A stretch of DNA of 64,000 nucleotides from a bacterium. GTDB taxonomy: Bacteria > Verrucomicrobiota > Verrucomicrobiia > Limisphaerales > UBA11358. Of this stretch, positions 1 through 8,010 are shown in pieces (position 1 is the first letter of the stretch; every line of letters begins with the position of its first letter). The stretch covers positions 62,001-126,000 of the forward strand of contig JAJXXW010000018.1 of the NCBI GenBank assembly GCA_021780905.1, written 5' to 3'. Below the pieces are notes generated by a model, which saw only the letters and a list, made by a program, of their open reading frames with translations, was not told the DNA's origin and searched no databases. The position numbers and the translations under genes were made by a program.

Positions 1-210
1 TCAGACGGTGAGCGCACCGGCTGTTTTTGAATCCGCTTCCAGCGGCCGGCTGCGGGACGGAAACCAGCGGTCACGCAGACGCAGCACGGGAAATTCAACC
101 AGCAGCGCCATCCCGATTCCCACGCCAATCGAACTGACCAGGTAGATTGCGGCCCCGGCAAACCAGTTCTCCGTCCGCAGCACCATCCGCGTGAAGAACA
201 AGGTCGGCAT
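1..210 (-). pseudogene. C-terminal remnant of an acyltransferase-3 family membrane protein
   Basis: The 69 codons encode one membrane segment followed by V-E-F-P-V-L-R-L-R-D-R-W-F-P. This matches the usual end of acyltransferase-3 (OafA/OatA-like) integral membrane O-acyltransferases, where a last helix precedes a basic L-R-D-R-x-F-P tail. Family proteins are about 350-400 residues. Here a TGA lies directly before the only ATG, so the catalytic N-terminal part is missing. The gene is broken next to a decayed fkbH copy, which suggests a rearrangement at about 210-220. It could be translated as a short peptide, but a functional enzyme is very unlikely. The assignment rests on the tail motif alone. 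Confidence 0.5.
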
Positions 211-213
211 TCA

Positions 214-400
214 AATAAAATTGCGTTCGCTCGCTTGGCCAATAAACTCCAATCACCCGCATGGACACTGGTGCGCTAAAAAACTGCTCCTGGGTGGCGA
301 CCCCGCCCTTTGGCCGCAATTCAGGGACCTCACGCAATCCGCCCGCGATTTCGCGGAATCGTTCCTGCTTTCTCCGGCGGAGTCGAAGCGCAAGACGAGT
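214..400 (+). pseudogene. Decayed duplicate of the fkbH 5' end
   Basis: This stretch closely matches 3270-3450, which covers the leader and first codons of the intact fkbH at 3328. The shared parts include the ATG-GAC-AC start, the run coding T-Q-S-A-R-D-F-A-E and the leader CAATAA. Against the intact gene, the copy lacks one base in the codon before the A-run (position about 275). The ATG at 261 therefore leads out of frame, while a second frame restores the FkbH-like residues. Similarity fades after about 370-400. From 401 to 681 nothing recognisable was found. It is a frameshifted 5' fragment, not a gene, and shows that the fkbH locus was once duplicated or rearranged. Confidence 0.7.
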
Positions 401-681
401 GCCGCTGGTCTGGCGTGACCGGTGCCGCCGCCCGGCAGGCTGCCGCCATCCAAACGCCACTGCCTACACCACGTTTGTGCTGGAAAAATTCATTGGAAAT
501 TTGGGCAGTCGCTTGCGGGGCAGCGTGATGCCCGGTGCCATGCTGGGCAATCCGGTCGGCGACGAAACGGCTTGCCCGGACGGTGTGGACCAGACTTGAT
601 GGTCCACGGTTGCGGCATGTTGGGGGACGATTCAGGTCGAAGTTGCCATCCGGAGCTAACTCTGCAATCGTTTCCCACTTC

Positions 682-3159
682 TCATGGGGTTTTCTTTGTG
701 CTGTCCGAAGCATTGCTCGTGGACGCACGGGCGATAAAATCCTTCAGGCTGGTCAGGGTTGGCGCATTCGTGCTCGCTTCGATGTCGGTGATGTATTTGT
801 CGAATATCTTTGCCTCGTTGGCTGAATTCGGGCGTTTTTTCCGCAACTCTGGCAGGACCGCTTTCGCGTGGGTGCCATAGCGCAGGAGGTATTCCATCCG
901 CTTCTGCCACTGAAGCCCCCAGCGCCATTGGAACGTCGATACGCATAAATCCATGCCCTCGCGAATATGCCGCTGTGACAATAGATCCAAACCAGCCGTG
1001 CGAATGTCGTCGCCCCACATCTCGTCGGTGGGGGCCATGATTTCGATCGCCTTGACAATGGCCGGCAACAGGACCGCAAGATCACGGTCGGTTAATTTCT
1101 GCAGATATGGTCCCAATGCCCCGCGGGGGACACTGTCTTCGTTCTGCAAAATGGAGCACATGGCGGGGTAAAGCAATGGCCGGTCAACGCCATCAAGCGA
1201 TTGGTTCAGAACCGTCGGTGTGCGGGTGCCGGGGAACGGCTCGAACAGCGCGATGGTGACGGCGCGCTGTGCCATCTCGCGCGGGTCGGCCGGATTCTTG
1301 CGCGCCGCCAGCATCAGCAAATCGTTTGCCGCCGTCTGGCGGGCCTCTGGGCTGAAATGCGCAATGGCATAACAAGCCAGGCTTTCCATCCACGGATCCG
1401 GATCCTTGAGCAGCGCACGCAACCGGGGTGCGGCCGCGTCCGCCCGCGGTCCCAGGCAGCCCAACGCCTCGCAGGCGCCGTAGCGCGAATCGCGGTCGGA
1501 ACCGGCGAGCAATTTCAACAGTGGCGGCATAAAATCGCCCTCCCGTGATCCCAGCGTCTGGGCGGAGCGCTTCCGCACAATCGGCGACCAACTCGACAGG
1601 CCGGCCAGCAACTGTTCAGTCGTGCGCCCATGATAGACAACGCCATTTTTGCCGTCCGCGGAAAAGAAATCTCGGCCTGCGGCAATAACATTTCCCACTT
1701 CCCCGGGATTGAGAGGTTTCACCGAACACGGCTTTTTACCGGTCAGATACAGGCTCTTGAGCGGCAGGGCATAAGCCAACAGATAGGCTCCCGTGCAGTC
1801 CCACCCAGTGTAAACTTTATGTTCCTCTTCCCCAACCGGCGATCCTTGATAAACAAAACCACCGCGCCAGTTGCGGGCCAGATCGTAATACCAGCTCTGT
1901 TCTTTCAGGTAGGCACCCGTGGCCAGCGGACCGCACCGGGACACGCCGGGCAGCGCCCATAGGACATTGAAAAAGTTTCCCGTGTGCCCGCGTTCCCGCT
2001 CGTTATAGCCAGCCATGCCCATCTTGGCGAAAAACGACGTTGCCTCAGGGTCATCCAACAGGTCAAACAACACCGCCGCGCTGGAGCATTTGCCATTGTC
2101 CTCATGCCCGGGCCAGGGCTGGTGATCGCCATAGGGGATGGCTCCCTTGTCCACAAACCAGCGCAGCAATTGGATTGATTTGTCAATGGCCTGACCCACG
2201 GCGGGATCGGTCACACCGGCCTTGCGTGCCAGCACCAGCGAGATGGTCATCGGCAGCCCGATTTGGTTCATGCCGCCGTAACCTTCCGAATGGCCGTCCG
2301 GCAGGGCGGCATTATGCCCCCACATCCCGTTCATGCACTGGGCATGGACCGCTTCCAGGGTCGTGCGTTGAAGCTCCGGCAAAACAGACCGGTCGCCTGT
2401 GGCCAGGACATATTCAGCCAGGAACAGGTTCCCATAAGCGTAATACCACATCCACACGCCCCGATGCAGTGATGCCGCTACTATCTTGGCGTAGTCGGCC
2501 AGCATGGGGCGGTATTCCTCCTTGCCACTGGCTAGCAGCGCCAGCGCGTTGAGGTCAATGGGGATGTCGGCGTTTTTAAGACCCTCCTTCGCTATGAGCT
2601 GACAGCCTTGATCAAAAATTGCCTTCGATTTAGGACAATCGTAGGGCGCAGTGTCAGAATAAGCGCCCAGCACTGGCAGCTGGAGCTCCACATTTGCGGT
2701 CTGTCCCTCCCGCCAGCGAACCAACCGCAGCACGCCACCCCTGGCCTCGGCCGCCGCAATGGCATAACCGAAGCTCTTGCGGGCATCGTCCGAGAACGGC
2801 TGGCCATTGATCCCAAGGATGACGTCGTTGGTCCGCAGGACACCGTCCGCCGGAGATCCTGAATCCACCGCAGTGACCAGGATCTGCCGGGACGCAGCTG
2901 ACTCGCCATTCTCGCTGTAGATCCAGCCGCTGGCACCCGTCGGCCCCAGCAGCCAGTCGTGGGAGTTGTCCCGGATTCCGCCGTGGATCAAGTCGGGCGG
3001 GGTTGTCGAATTCTGGCCGCCGGGAGCCGCCACCACCGGAACCGCCGCAGACAGCCAGGCGATGGCGGAAAAGGCGGCCAATTGACGCATGGCGCTCAAA
3101 TTGCCAATTGTCTTGAGTGCGTATTTAATTCGGCCGTTCAAAAGCAAGTCCTGAAACAT
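682..3159 (-). CDS. Secreted PDZ-domain protein with HEAT-like repeats (DUF6288-like)
   Basis: The 825-residue protein has an N-terminal hydrophobic segment ending in V-P-V-V-A-A, a probable signal peptide. A PDZ-like module follows at about residues 90-160, with V-D-S-G-S-P-A-D-G and N-D-V-I-L-G-I-N-G. A large middle region rich in W, Y and G resembles an alpha/alpha barrel (G-H-N-A-A-L-P-D-G, E-G-Y-G-G-M-N). The last 300 residues look like HEAT repeats. The architecture resembles the DUF6288 family seen in Verrucomicrobia and Planctomycetes, whose function is unknown; that name is from memory. ATG 3159 was chosen. ATG 3090 would give a cleaner signal peptide, and neither has a clear ribosome site. 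It is transcribed away from fkbH. Confidence 0.8.
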   Translation of the reverse strand: MFQDLLLNGRIKYALKTIGNLSAMRQLAAFSAIAWLSAAVPVVAAPGGQNSTTPPDLIHGGIRDNSHDWLLGPTGASGWIYSENGESAASRQILVTAVDSGSPADGVLRTNDVILGINGQPFSDDARKSFGYAIAAAEARGGVLRLVRWREGQTANVELQLPVLGAYSDTAPYDCPKSKAIFDQGCQLIAKEGLKNADIPIDLNALALLASGKEEYRPMLADYAKIVAASLHRGVWMWYYAYGNLFLAEYVLATGDRSVLPELQRTTLEAVHAQCMNGMWGHNAALPDGHSEGYGGMNQIGLPMTISLVLARKAGVTDPAVGQAIDKSIQLLRWFVDKGAIPYGDHQPWPGHEDNGKCSSAAVLFDLLDDPEATSFFAKMGMAGYNERERGHTGNFFNVLWALPGVSRCGPLATGAYLKEQSWYYDLARNWRGGFVYQGSPVGEEEHKVYTGWDCTGAYLLAYALPLKSLYLTGKKPCSVKPLNPGEVGNVIAAGRDFFSADGKNGVVYHGRTTEQLLAGLSSWSPIVRKRSAQTLGSREGDFMPPLLKLLAGSDRDSRYGACEALGCLGPRADAAAPRLRALLKDPDPWMESLACYAIAHFSPEARQTAANDLLMLAARKNPADPREMAQRAVTIALFEPFPGTRTPTVLNQSLDGVDRPLLYPAMCSILQNEDSVPRGALGPYLQKLTDRDLAVLLPAIVKAIEIMAPTDEMWGDDIRTAGLDLLSQRHIREGMDLCVSTFQWRWGLQWQKRMEYLLRYGTHAKAVLPELRKKRPNSANEAKIFDKYITDIEASTNAPTLTSLKDFIARASTSNASDSTKKTP

Positions 3160-3327
3160 GATTGAGGTTAGTTTTTTTTTTATTCCTTGTCCATCCCCAG
3201 CGTAGGGATGCCCAAGCCGGGCGGAGCTGGGATGGCCGACTCCGGGCCGCAAAACATTGGCCGTCGCAAGGCGATTGCAAAAAAACATTGCTTCATTGCG
3301 CTTCCCCAATAAGCTCCTGCCACCTGC

Positions 3328-5190
3328 ATGGACACCGGCCCGCTGAAAAAACTGCTCTTGAGTGGCGACCCCGCCTTTGGGCCGCAACTCAGGGTCCTCA
3401 CGCAATCCGCCCGCGATTTCGCGGAATTGTTCCTGCTGTCGTCGCTCCGCAAAAAGGCGCTCGCGCGAAAACTTTTGCCGCCCCCGCCGCCGGGCCAAAA
3501 ACTCCGCCTCGCCATCGTCGGCGGCTACAGCCTGTATCCGCTCCACGAACTCATCGTGCATCTCTGCGCGGTGGAAAATCTTCCGGTCGAACTCTGGCTG
3601 GGCGACTACGACAATTACCCGTCCGAAATCATGGACGACGCCAGCGGGCTTTACGCCTTCGCGCCGCACGTCGTTTTCATCCTGCCCGCCGAGCGCCGCT
3701 GCATCTATCCTGGCCGGCTCACCGACCCGCGCGACCTCGTGCAGGCCGAGGCGCAGCGCGTGGTGGATTCGCTGCTCGAACTCGCGCGCCGGTTGAATGA
3801 AAAAACGCGCGCCGAGGTCATCACGACGAATTTCCTGCTGCCCGCGCGGCACGACCTCGGCGCGTTCCGCTCGCGCACGCTCGGCTCGGACTGGAGTTTT
3901 CGCAAATGGGTGAACTTGGAACTCGGTTTGAATGCGCCGTCATATCTCCATGTTTGCGACTGGGAATTTCTGGCGAACCGTCTAGGCGGCCTCGCTGCGC
4001 GCGATGAGCGTTCGTGGTTTGAAAGCAAACAGCCTTGCTCATCCGCTCTGCTCGTGGAACTGGCGCGGGAAGTTTCGCTGTTGATTCTCTCGCTCAAACG
4101 CGCGCCGAAAAAGGTTCTGGTGCTTGACCTAGACAACACGCTCTGGGGCGGCGTGGTGGCGGACGACGGCTTGGACGGCATTGAACTTGGCGACACGTCG
4201 CCGCGCGGCGAGGCGTTCAAGGCGTTTCAGAAATACATCGTCTCGCTCAAGCAGCGCGGCGTGCTGCTGGCCGTGTGCAGCAAAAATGATTTTGCGAAGG
4301 CCGCCGAGCCGTTTGAAAAACATCCCGACATGGTTTTGAAAATGGACGACATTGTCTCCTTCAAAGCCAACTGGGAACCGAAATCGGAAAACATCCGCGC
4401 CATGGCGCCGAAATTGAATCTCGGCCTCGACAGTTTTGTGTTCGTGGACGACAACCCGGCGGAGATCGAGATCGTCCGGCAGTTCGCGCCCGAAGTGACG
4501 ACCATCCTGCTCGGCCCCGATCCGTCGGACTACGTTGGGCAGTTGGCAGATTCGCGTTTGTTCGAGCCGCGCAGCATCACCGGCGAGGACGCCGAACGCA
4601 CGGCGCAGTATCGTTCCGACGCGCAGCGCCAGGCGCTGGCGGCGAGCGTCACCGACATGGCTTCCTACTTGGAATCGCTCGAAATAGAGGCCGTCCTCAG
4701 CGAGTTCGCGCCGGTGGACGTGCCGCGCCTGACGCAGCTCATCAACAAGAGCAACCAGTTCAACCTCACCACCCGCCGCCGCAGCGAGGCGGAGGTGCTC
4801 GCGGTGATGGGCGATCCGGATTTCGTAGGCTTCTCCGTGCGGCTCAAGGACCGGTTCGGCGACCACGGCCTGATTTCCATCGTCATCGGCGAAAAAGCCG
4901 GCGACACGATGAAGATTGACACCTGGCTGATGAGCTGCCGCGTGCTGAAACGCGGCGTGGAGGAGGAAGTCCTGAATGAATCGGTCCGCCTCGCCCAATT
5001 GAAAAATTGCCGGTTCCTGCTGGGGACTTATCTGCCGACGCCCAAGAACGAAATGGTGCGTGATTTTTACGGCCGGATGGGTTTTACTTTGACCGCTGAA
5101 TCGGAACTGAAACGGGAGTTTGAGCTGCGGCTGGAAAATTTTTCGCCGCGCGCAACGAAGATTAAAATTGTCCGTCACGCATATGCGTAG
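3328..5190 (+). CDS. FkbH-like HAD-IIIC protein (acyl-ACP loading enzyme)
   Basis: The 620-residue protein has the FkbH layout. An N-terminal SGNH-like region spans about 1-240. A HAD phosphatase-like core starts at D267-L-D-N-T-L-W-G-G (D267 and D269 are the catalytic pair), with a later F-V-F-V-D-D-N motif. A GNAT-like C-terminus includes L-M-S-C-R-V and F-Y-G-R-M-G-F. Characterised FkbH proteins take 1,3-bisphosphoglycerate, remove phosphate and load a glyceryl group onto an acyl carrier protein. An ACP gene follows 84 bp downstream, which fits that role. In this cluster it could replace DltA as the loading enzyme for an MBOAT system. The true acyl group is not proven. The ATG at 3328 lacks a ribosome site, but the start region is conserved in the copy at 261. 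Confidence 0.9.
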   Translation: MDTGPLKKLLLSGDPAFGPQLRVLTQSARDFAELFLLSSLRKKALARKLLPPPPPGQKLRLAIVGGYSLYPLHELIVHLCAVENLPVELWLGDYDNYPSEIMDDASGLYAFAPHVVFILPAERRCIYPGRLTDPRDLVQAEAQRVVDSLLELARRLNEKTRAEVITTNFLLPARHDLGAFRSRTLGSDWSFRKWVNLELGLNAPSYLHVCDWEFLANRLGGLAARDERSWFESKQPCSSALLVELAREVSLLILSLKRAPKKVLVLDLDNTLWGGVVADDGLDGIELGDTSPRGEAFKAFQKYIVSLKQRGVLLAVCSKNDFAKAAEPFEKHPDMVLKMDDIVSFKANWEPKSENIRAMAPKLNLGLDSFVFVDDNPAEIEIVRQFAPEVTTILLGPDPSDYVGQLADSRLFEPRSITGEDAERTAQYRSDAQRQALAASVTDMASYLESLEIEAVLSEFAPVDVPRLTQLINKSNQFNLTTRRRSEAEVLAVMGDPDFVGFSVRLKDRFGDHGLISIVIGEKAGDTMKIDTWLMSCRVLKRGVEEEVLNESVRLAQLKNCRFLLGTYLPTPKNEMVRDFYGRMGFTLTAESELKREFELRLENFSPRATKIKIVRHAYA

Positions 5191-5268
5191 TGGGACAGGC
5201 TTTCAGCCTGTCGTGTTTTTGAATCACAACTGAAATTGCAAACTGGACAGGCAAGATGCCTGTCCCAC
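5190..5268. repeat. Paired palindromic intergenic repeat
   Basis: Two short palindromes face each other. One is GACAGGC-tttca-GCCTGTC at about 5194-5212, the other GACAGGC-aagat-GCCTGTC at about 5246-5264. The outer edges GTGGGACAGGC and GCCTGTCCCAC also pair, so the whole unit can form one long hairpin. It lies between fkbH and the ACP gene. There is no T-run, so it is not a classic terminator. It resembles REP-type dispersed elements and could attenuate transcription or stabilise mRNA. Confidence 0.7.
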
Positions 5269-5274
5269 CAAAAA

Positions 5275-5520
5275 ATGACCCAAGCTGAAGTCATCGCCCA
5301 GTTGCAGACCATTTTTGACACCGTCTTTCTGGAGCCGGTGGTGCTCACGCCCGCCATCAGCGCGAAGGACGTGCCGGAATGGGATTCGCTCACACACATC
5401 TCGCTCATGGTCGCCGTGGAAAAGGCGTTCGGCGTCCGCTTCCGCGTCGGCGAGGTCGAGAACGCCAAAAACGTCGGCGAGTTTGCCGACCTCATCCTCA
5501 AGCGCCAGCAGGCACCGTGA
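5275..5520 (+). CDS. Acyl carrier protein
   Basis: The 81-residue acidic, helical protein carries E-W-D-S38-L-T-H, where S38 is the 4'-phosphopantetheine attachment site of the D-S-L motif. The rest (I-S-L-M-V-A-V-E-K-A-F-G-V-R-F) fits helices 2-3 of ACPs used as stand-alone carriers. The start is the ATG at 5275, inside A-rich DNA just after the palindromic repeat. The stop TGA shares its A with the ATG of the SGNH gene, so translation is probably coupled. It lies between an FkbH protein and membrane acyl-transfer genes, so it probably carries the glyceryl or other hydroxyacyl group, as DltC carries D-alanine. A role in fatty acid synthesis is less likely in this setting. Confidence 0.93.
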   Translation: MTQAEVIAQLQTIFDTVFLEPVVLTPAISAKDVPEWDSLTHISLMVAVEKAFGVRFRVGEVENAKNVGEFADLILKRQQAP

Positions 5521-6629
5521 TGCGCCCGGCGTTTGCGTCAACCCCGTCCGCCGCGGCGTTTGCGCTGCTCCTGCTGGCGCTGCTGGTGCTGCCGGCGGTC
5601 GTCGGCAAAAACCTCCTGCCGCCGCGCGAGCAGGCTTATGCCCGCCTCGGCTGGGGCAGCGGGCCATATCCTTGGATTGAAAACCAGATCTACCACGAGA
5701 CCAATGATATTGACATCGTGTTCATCGGATCCTCCCATATTTTCAATGCCATCAACACTCCGTATGTGCAGGCGCAATTGAGTGCGCGGCTCGGCCGGCC
5801 GGCGGTGGTGCGCACCCTCGCCTGGGGCGGCGCGGGCTACGATGCCCTGTATTTCATCGCGCGGGATCTGCTGGCGCAGCGCCGTGTGCGGCTAATGGTG
5901 TTCTACGATGAGCATCCCGCGCCCGGCATCCGCCACAACCAGACCCCGGCCTGGTTCCGCTTCGGATCGGATGCCGGGTTGTTGGCTGGGCTGGCCGGCC
6001 GGGAACAGGGCCTTTTTTATTTTGCCGCCATCATCGGGATGCCGCGCAACCTCCTGAGCCTGGTCCGCCCGAACCTGCCCGCGCCGCTGGTCACGGACCG
6101 GCCCAATTATTGGGAAACGGTCGTCAGCGGCGGCAATCCGGCCACCCAGCTCGGCTGCCTGCGGGTGCGCCGGGGGTTTGCGCTGGATCCGGCGGCCACC
6201 TTTGTGCCGTTCGCGCCGTATATGCCGGCCACGGCCGCGCGGCCGGCGGATGCCCTGGTTTATGTGCCGGCCACACGCGAGGATTTTGAATTTTCCCATG
6301 CGCCGCTCCCGGCATGGTCAGCCCATTTTGCGCGGCAGTTCGCCGCGCTGGCCCGTCAGCAGGGGGTCAAAACCGTCATGCTCTACCTGCCAGTGCGGGC
6401 GGAAGTGCGTTCAACCGTCATCCCGGAACGGACCTGCTGGCCGGACCTGCTGGGGGACGTGACCCTGCTGGGAATCCCGCCAGCGAAACTGTTCGGCTCG
6501 TTGACCGGGGATGAGTTAGATAAAATTTATGCCGACCCGGCGCATTTCAACCAGAACGGCCAGGAATATTTTACGCGGCTTATCACGCCCGCGTTGATTC
6601 AACTTTATGAAGCTGCCGGCAAACATTGA
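5520..6629 (+). CDS. Membrane-anchored SGNH-like protein 1 (DltD/AlgX-like role)
   Basis: The 369-residue protein has an N-terminal hydrophobic helix (about 11-29) and a large extracytoplasmic domain. A nucleophile-type motif F-I-G70-S-S-H lies after I-D-I-V, and the C-terminus has D339-P-A-H342 before F-N-Q-N-G. Together these are the Ser and Asp-His elements of SGNH/GDSL-type enzymes used in surface polymer acylation (DltD, AlgX, AlgJ). It starts on the A of the ACP stop codon. Next to an MBOAT gene, the likely job is to pass the acyl group to a polymer, or edit it, outside the membrane. It is a close paralogue of the next gene. The family call is by motif, and the polymer is unknown. Confidence 0.8.
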   Translation: MRPAFASTPSAAAFALLLLALLVLPAVVGKNLLPPREQAYARLGWGSGPYPWIENQIYHETNDIDIVFIGSSHIFNAINTPYVQAQLSARLGRPAVVRTLAWGGAGYDALYFIARDLLAQRRVRLMVFYDEHPAPGIRHNQTPAWFRFGSDAGLLAGLAGREQGLFYFAAIIGMPRNLLSLVRPNLPAPLVTDRPNYWETVVSGGNPATQLGCLRVRRGFALDPAATFVPFAPYMPATAARPADALVYVPATREDFEFSHAPLPAWSAHFARQFAALARQQGVKTVMLYLPVRAEVRSTVIPERTCWPDLLGDVTLLGIPPAKLFGSLTGDELDKIYADPAHFNQNGQEYFTRLITPALIQLYEAAGKH

Positions 6630-6673
6630 CAATACGGGATCTCTGCAAAACCACCTTGTCGAAAGGGGTGGCG

Positions 6674-6732
6674 TCCGGCCTGTGGCCGGAAACGCAGGGC
6701 TTCATGGCCGTAATGTCGAGGCACAGCCTCGA
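6674..6732. repeat. Two small hairpin repeats between the SGNH genes
   Basis: TCCGGC-ctgtg-GCCGGA (6674-6690) and TCGAGG-cacag-CCTCGA (6716-6732) are perfect six-base-arm hairpins. They fill the 147-bp gap between the two SGNH paralogues. No T-run follows either. They resemble the palindromes at 5190-5268 and 37701-37797 in design but not in exact sequence. Confidence 0.55.
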
Positions 6733-6776
6733 TGCGGCACGGTTTTTTCTCGCAGCTTGCCCCTGAACTTTTAATC

Positions 6777-7898
6777 ATGCGCCCGGCCTTTTCCTCCACC
6801 ACATCAGCGGCGGCGTTTGCGCTGGCGCTGCTGTTTTTGATGCTTTTGCCGGTGCTGATAAAGAAGGCATGGCTGCCGCCGCGGGAACAAAGCTATGCCA
6901 TCCAAGGGTGGGACAATGGCCCGTATCCATGGCTGCGCCAGCAAATATTTGAAGAGACCAACGATATTGACATCGCGTTCGTCGGCTCCTCCTTAATGAT
7001 GTGGGGAATTGATACGCCGTATGTGCAGGAAAAGTTGAGTGCGGAATTGGGACGTCCGGCCGTGGTGCGATCCCTTTGCTGGGGTGGCACCGGCTATGAC
7101 GCCCTTTACTTGATAGGTCAGGATCTATTGAAACACCGGAAAGTTCGCCTGCTGGTTTTTTACGATGAGGACAACAAAATCAATGAGCGGAATCCACTAT
7201 CCTGCATCTGGTTCCGGTATGGCGATAATGCCGAAGCGCTGGCCGGTCTCGCGGTGAAGGAAAAGGGTTTGCTTTATTTTGCCGCGATCATCGGCATGCC
7301 GCGAAACCTGTTAAATTTGTTGCGTCCCAATCTTCCGCTGGAATTGTATTCGACAAAGCCGAACTACATGGAAGTTCAATACCAGACACCCAATCCCGCG
7401 ACCCGCTTGGGCTCCGTGTCTGCCGAAATGGGATGCACGCCTTCGGGAGAGGGTGCCACCTTCACTTGGTTTCAACCCCGCACGGCTGCCAGTCCGGCTG
7501 ATGTCTGCCTTTATTCACCAACCAACCCGGCTGGATTTCAATTTCTAAATAAGCCCCTGCCCGAGTGGCAAATCCACTTTGCCAAAAAATTCGCGGATCT
7601 GGCTGGAACATCCGGCTGTGAGTTAGTCATGCTGAAGATTCCTCTTCTGGATACCGCCAGGTCATCGGTCATCCGGGAAAGGGCGGTTTGGCCGGATGTG
7701 CTTCAGCACCAAGTAAAAATGGTGGGGATTCCACCCGCCCGCTTGTTTGCGGGGCTGTCGGAAGAAGAGCTTTATCGGTTATACGCCAATGCTGGTCATA
7801 TAAACGCCTCCCATATGAATCGTAACGGGCAGGAATATTTTACGCGGCTCATCACGCCGGCGCTTTTAAAAATCTATGAAACCTCCACGGATCATTAA
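6777..7898 (+). CDS. Membrane-anchored SGNH-like protein 2, altered catalytic motif
   Basis: The 373-residue paralogue of the preceding gene shares the start M-R-P-A-F, the Y-P-W region, the I-I-G-M-P-R-N block and the C-terminal G-Q-E-Y-F-T-R-L-I-T-P-A-L. The nucleophile block is G-S-S-L (not G-S-S-H). The C-terminal Asp-x-x-His is replaced by N338-A-G-H and N343-A-S-H within a four-residue insertion, so the triad Asp is missing in either alignment. It may be an inactive partner, or have a shifted activity or a different acceptor. The ATG at 6777 was chosen because it aligns exactly with the paralogue start. Its 3' end overlaps the small gene at 7876 by 23 bp, implying coupled expression. 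Confidence 0.78.
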   Translation: MRPAFSSTTSAAAFALALLFLMLLPVLIKKAWLPPREQSYAIQGWDNGPYPWLRQQIFEETNDIDIAFVGSSLMMWGIDTPYVQEKLSAELGRPAVVRSLCWGGTGYDALYLIGQDLLKHRKVRLLVFYDEDNKINERNPLSCIWFRYGDNAEALAGLAVKEKGLLYFAAIIGMPRNLLNLLRPNLPLELYSTKPNYMEVQYQTPNPATRLGSVSAEMGCTPSGEGATFTWFQPRTAASPADVCLYSPTNPAGFQFLNKPLPEWQIHFAKKFADLAGTSGCELVMLKIPLLDTARSSVIRERAVWPDVLQHQVKMVGIPPARLFAGLSEEELYRLYANAGHINASHMNRNGQEYFTRLITPALLKIYETSTDH

Positions 7899-8007
7899 AC
7901 AAGGCATCTATGCGTTGTTGGTCGTTCTATCGCTGGTCGCGCTCTGGCTGGTGCTGAATGCGCCCGCCAATTTCTTGAACGCCCGCGTGGTCTACCAAGG
8001 TTTTTGA
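7876..8007 (+). CDS. DltX-like one-helix microprotein with C-terminal Y-x-x-F
   Basis: The 43-residue peptide has a basic start (M-K-P-P-R-I-I-K-Q), one membrane helix (about 12-28) and a short outside tail ending R-V-V-Y-Q-G-F with F as the last residue. DltX, the microprotein of D-alanylation operons, also has one helix and ends in F-I-Y-N-E-F or similar. Its C-terminal Tyr has been shown to act in acyl relay from the MBOAT DltB. The match here is [F/V]-[I/V]-Y-[N/Q]-x-F at the extreme C-terminus. The gene overlaps the SGNH2 stop by 23 bp and ends 3 bp before the MBOAT start. Such short genes are easily missed. The DltX comparison is inference from motif, topology and position. Confidence 0.7.
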   Translation: MKPPRIIKQGIYALLVVLSLVALWLVLNAPANFLNARVVYQGF

Positions 8008-8010
8008 CAC

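Noticed and set aside
3160..3852. N-terminal extension of the PDZ protein up to 3852
   Set aside because: It runs antisense through the fkbH gene and lacks family features; the signal peptide begins at 3090-3159.
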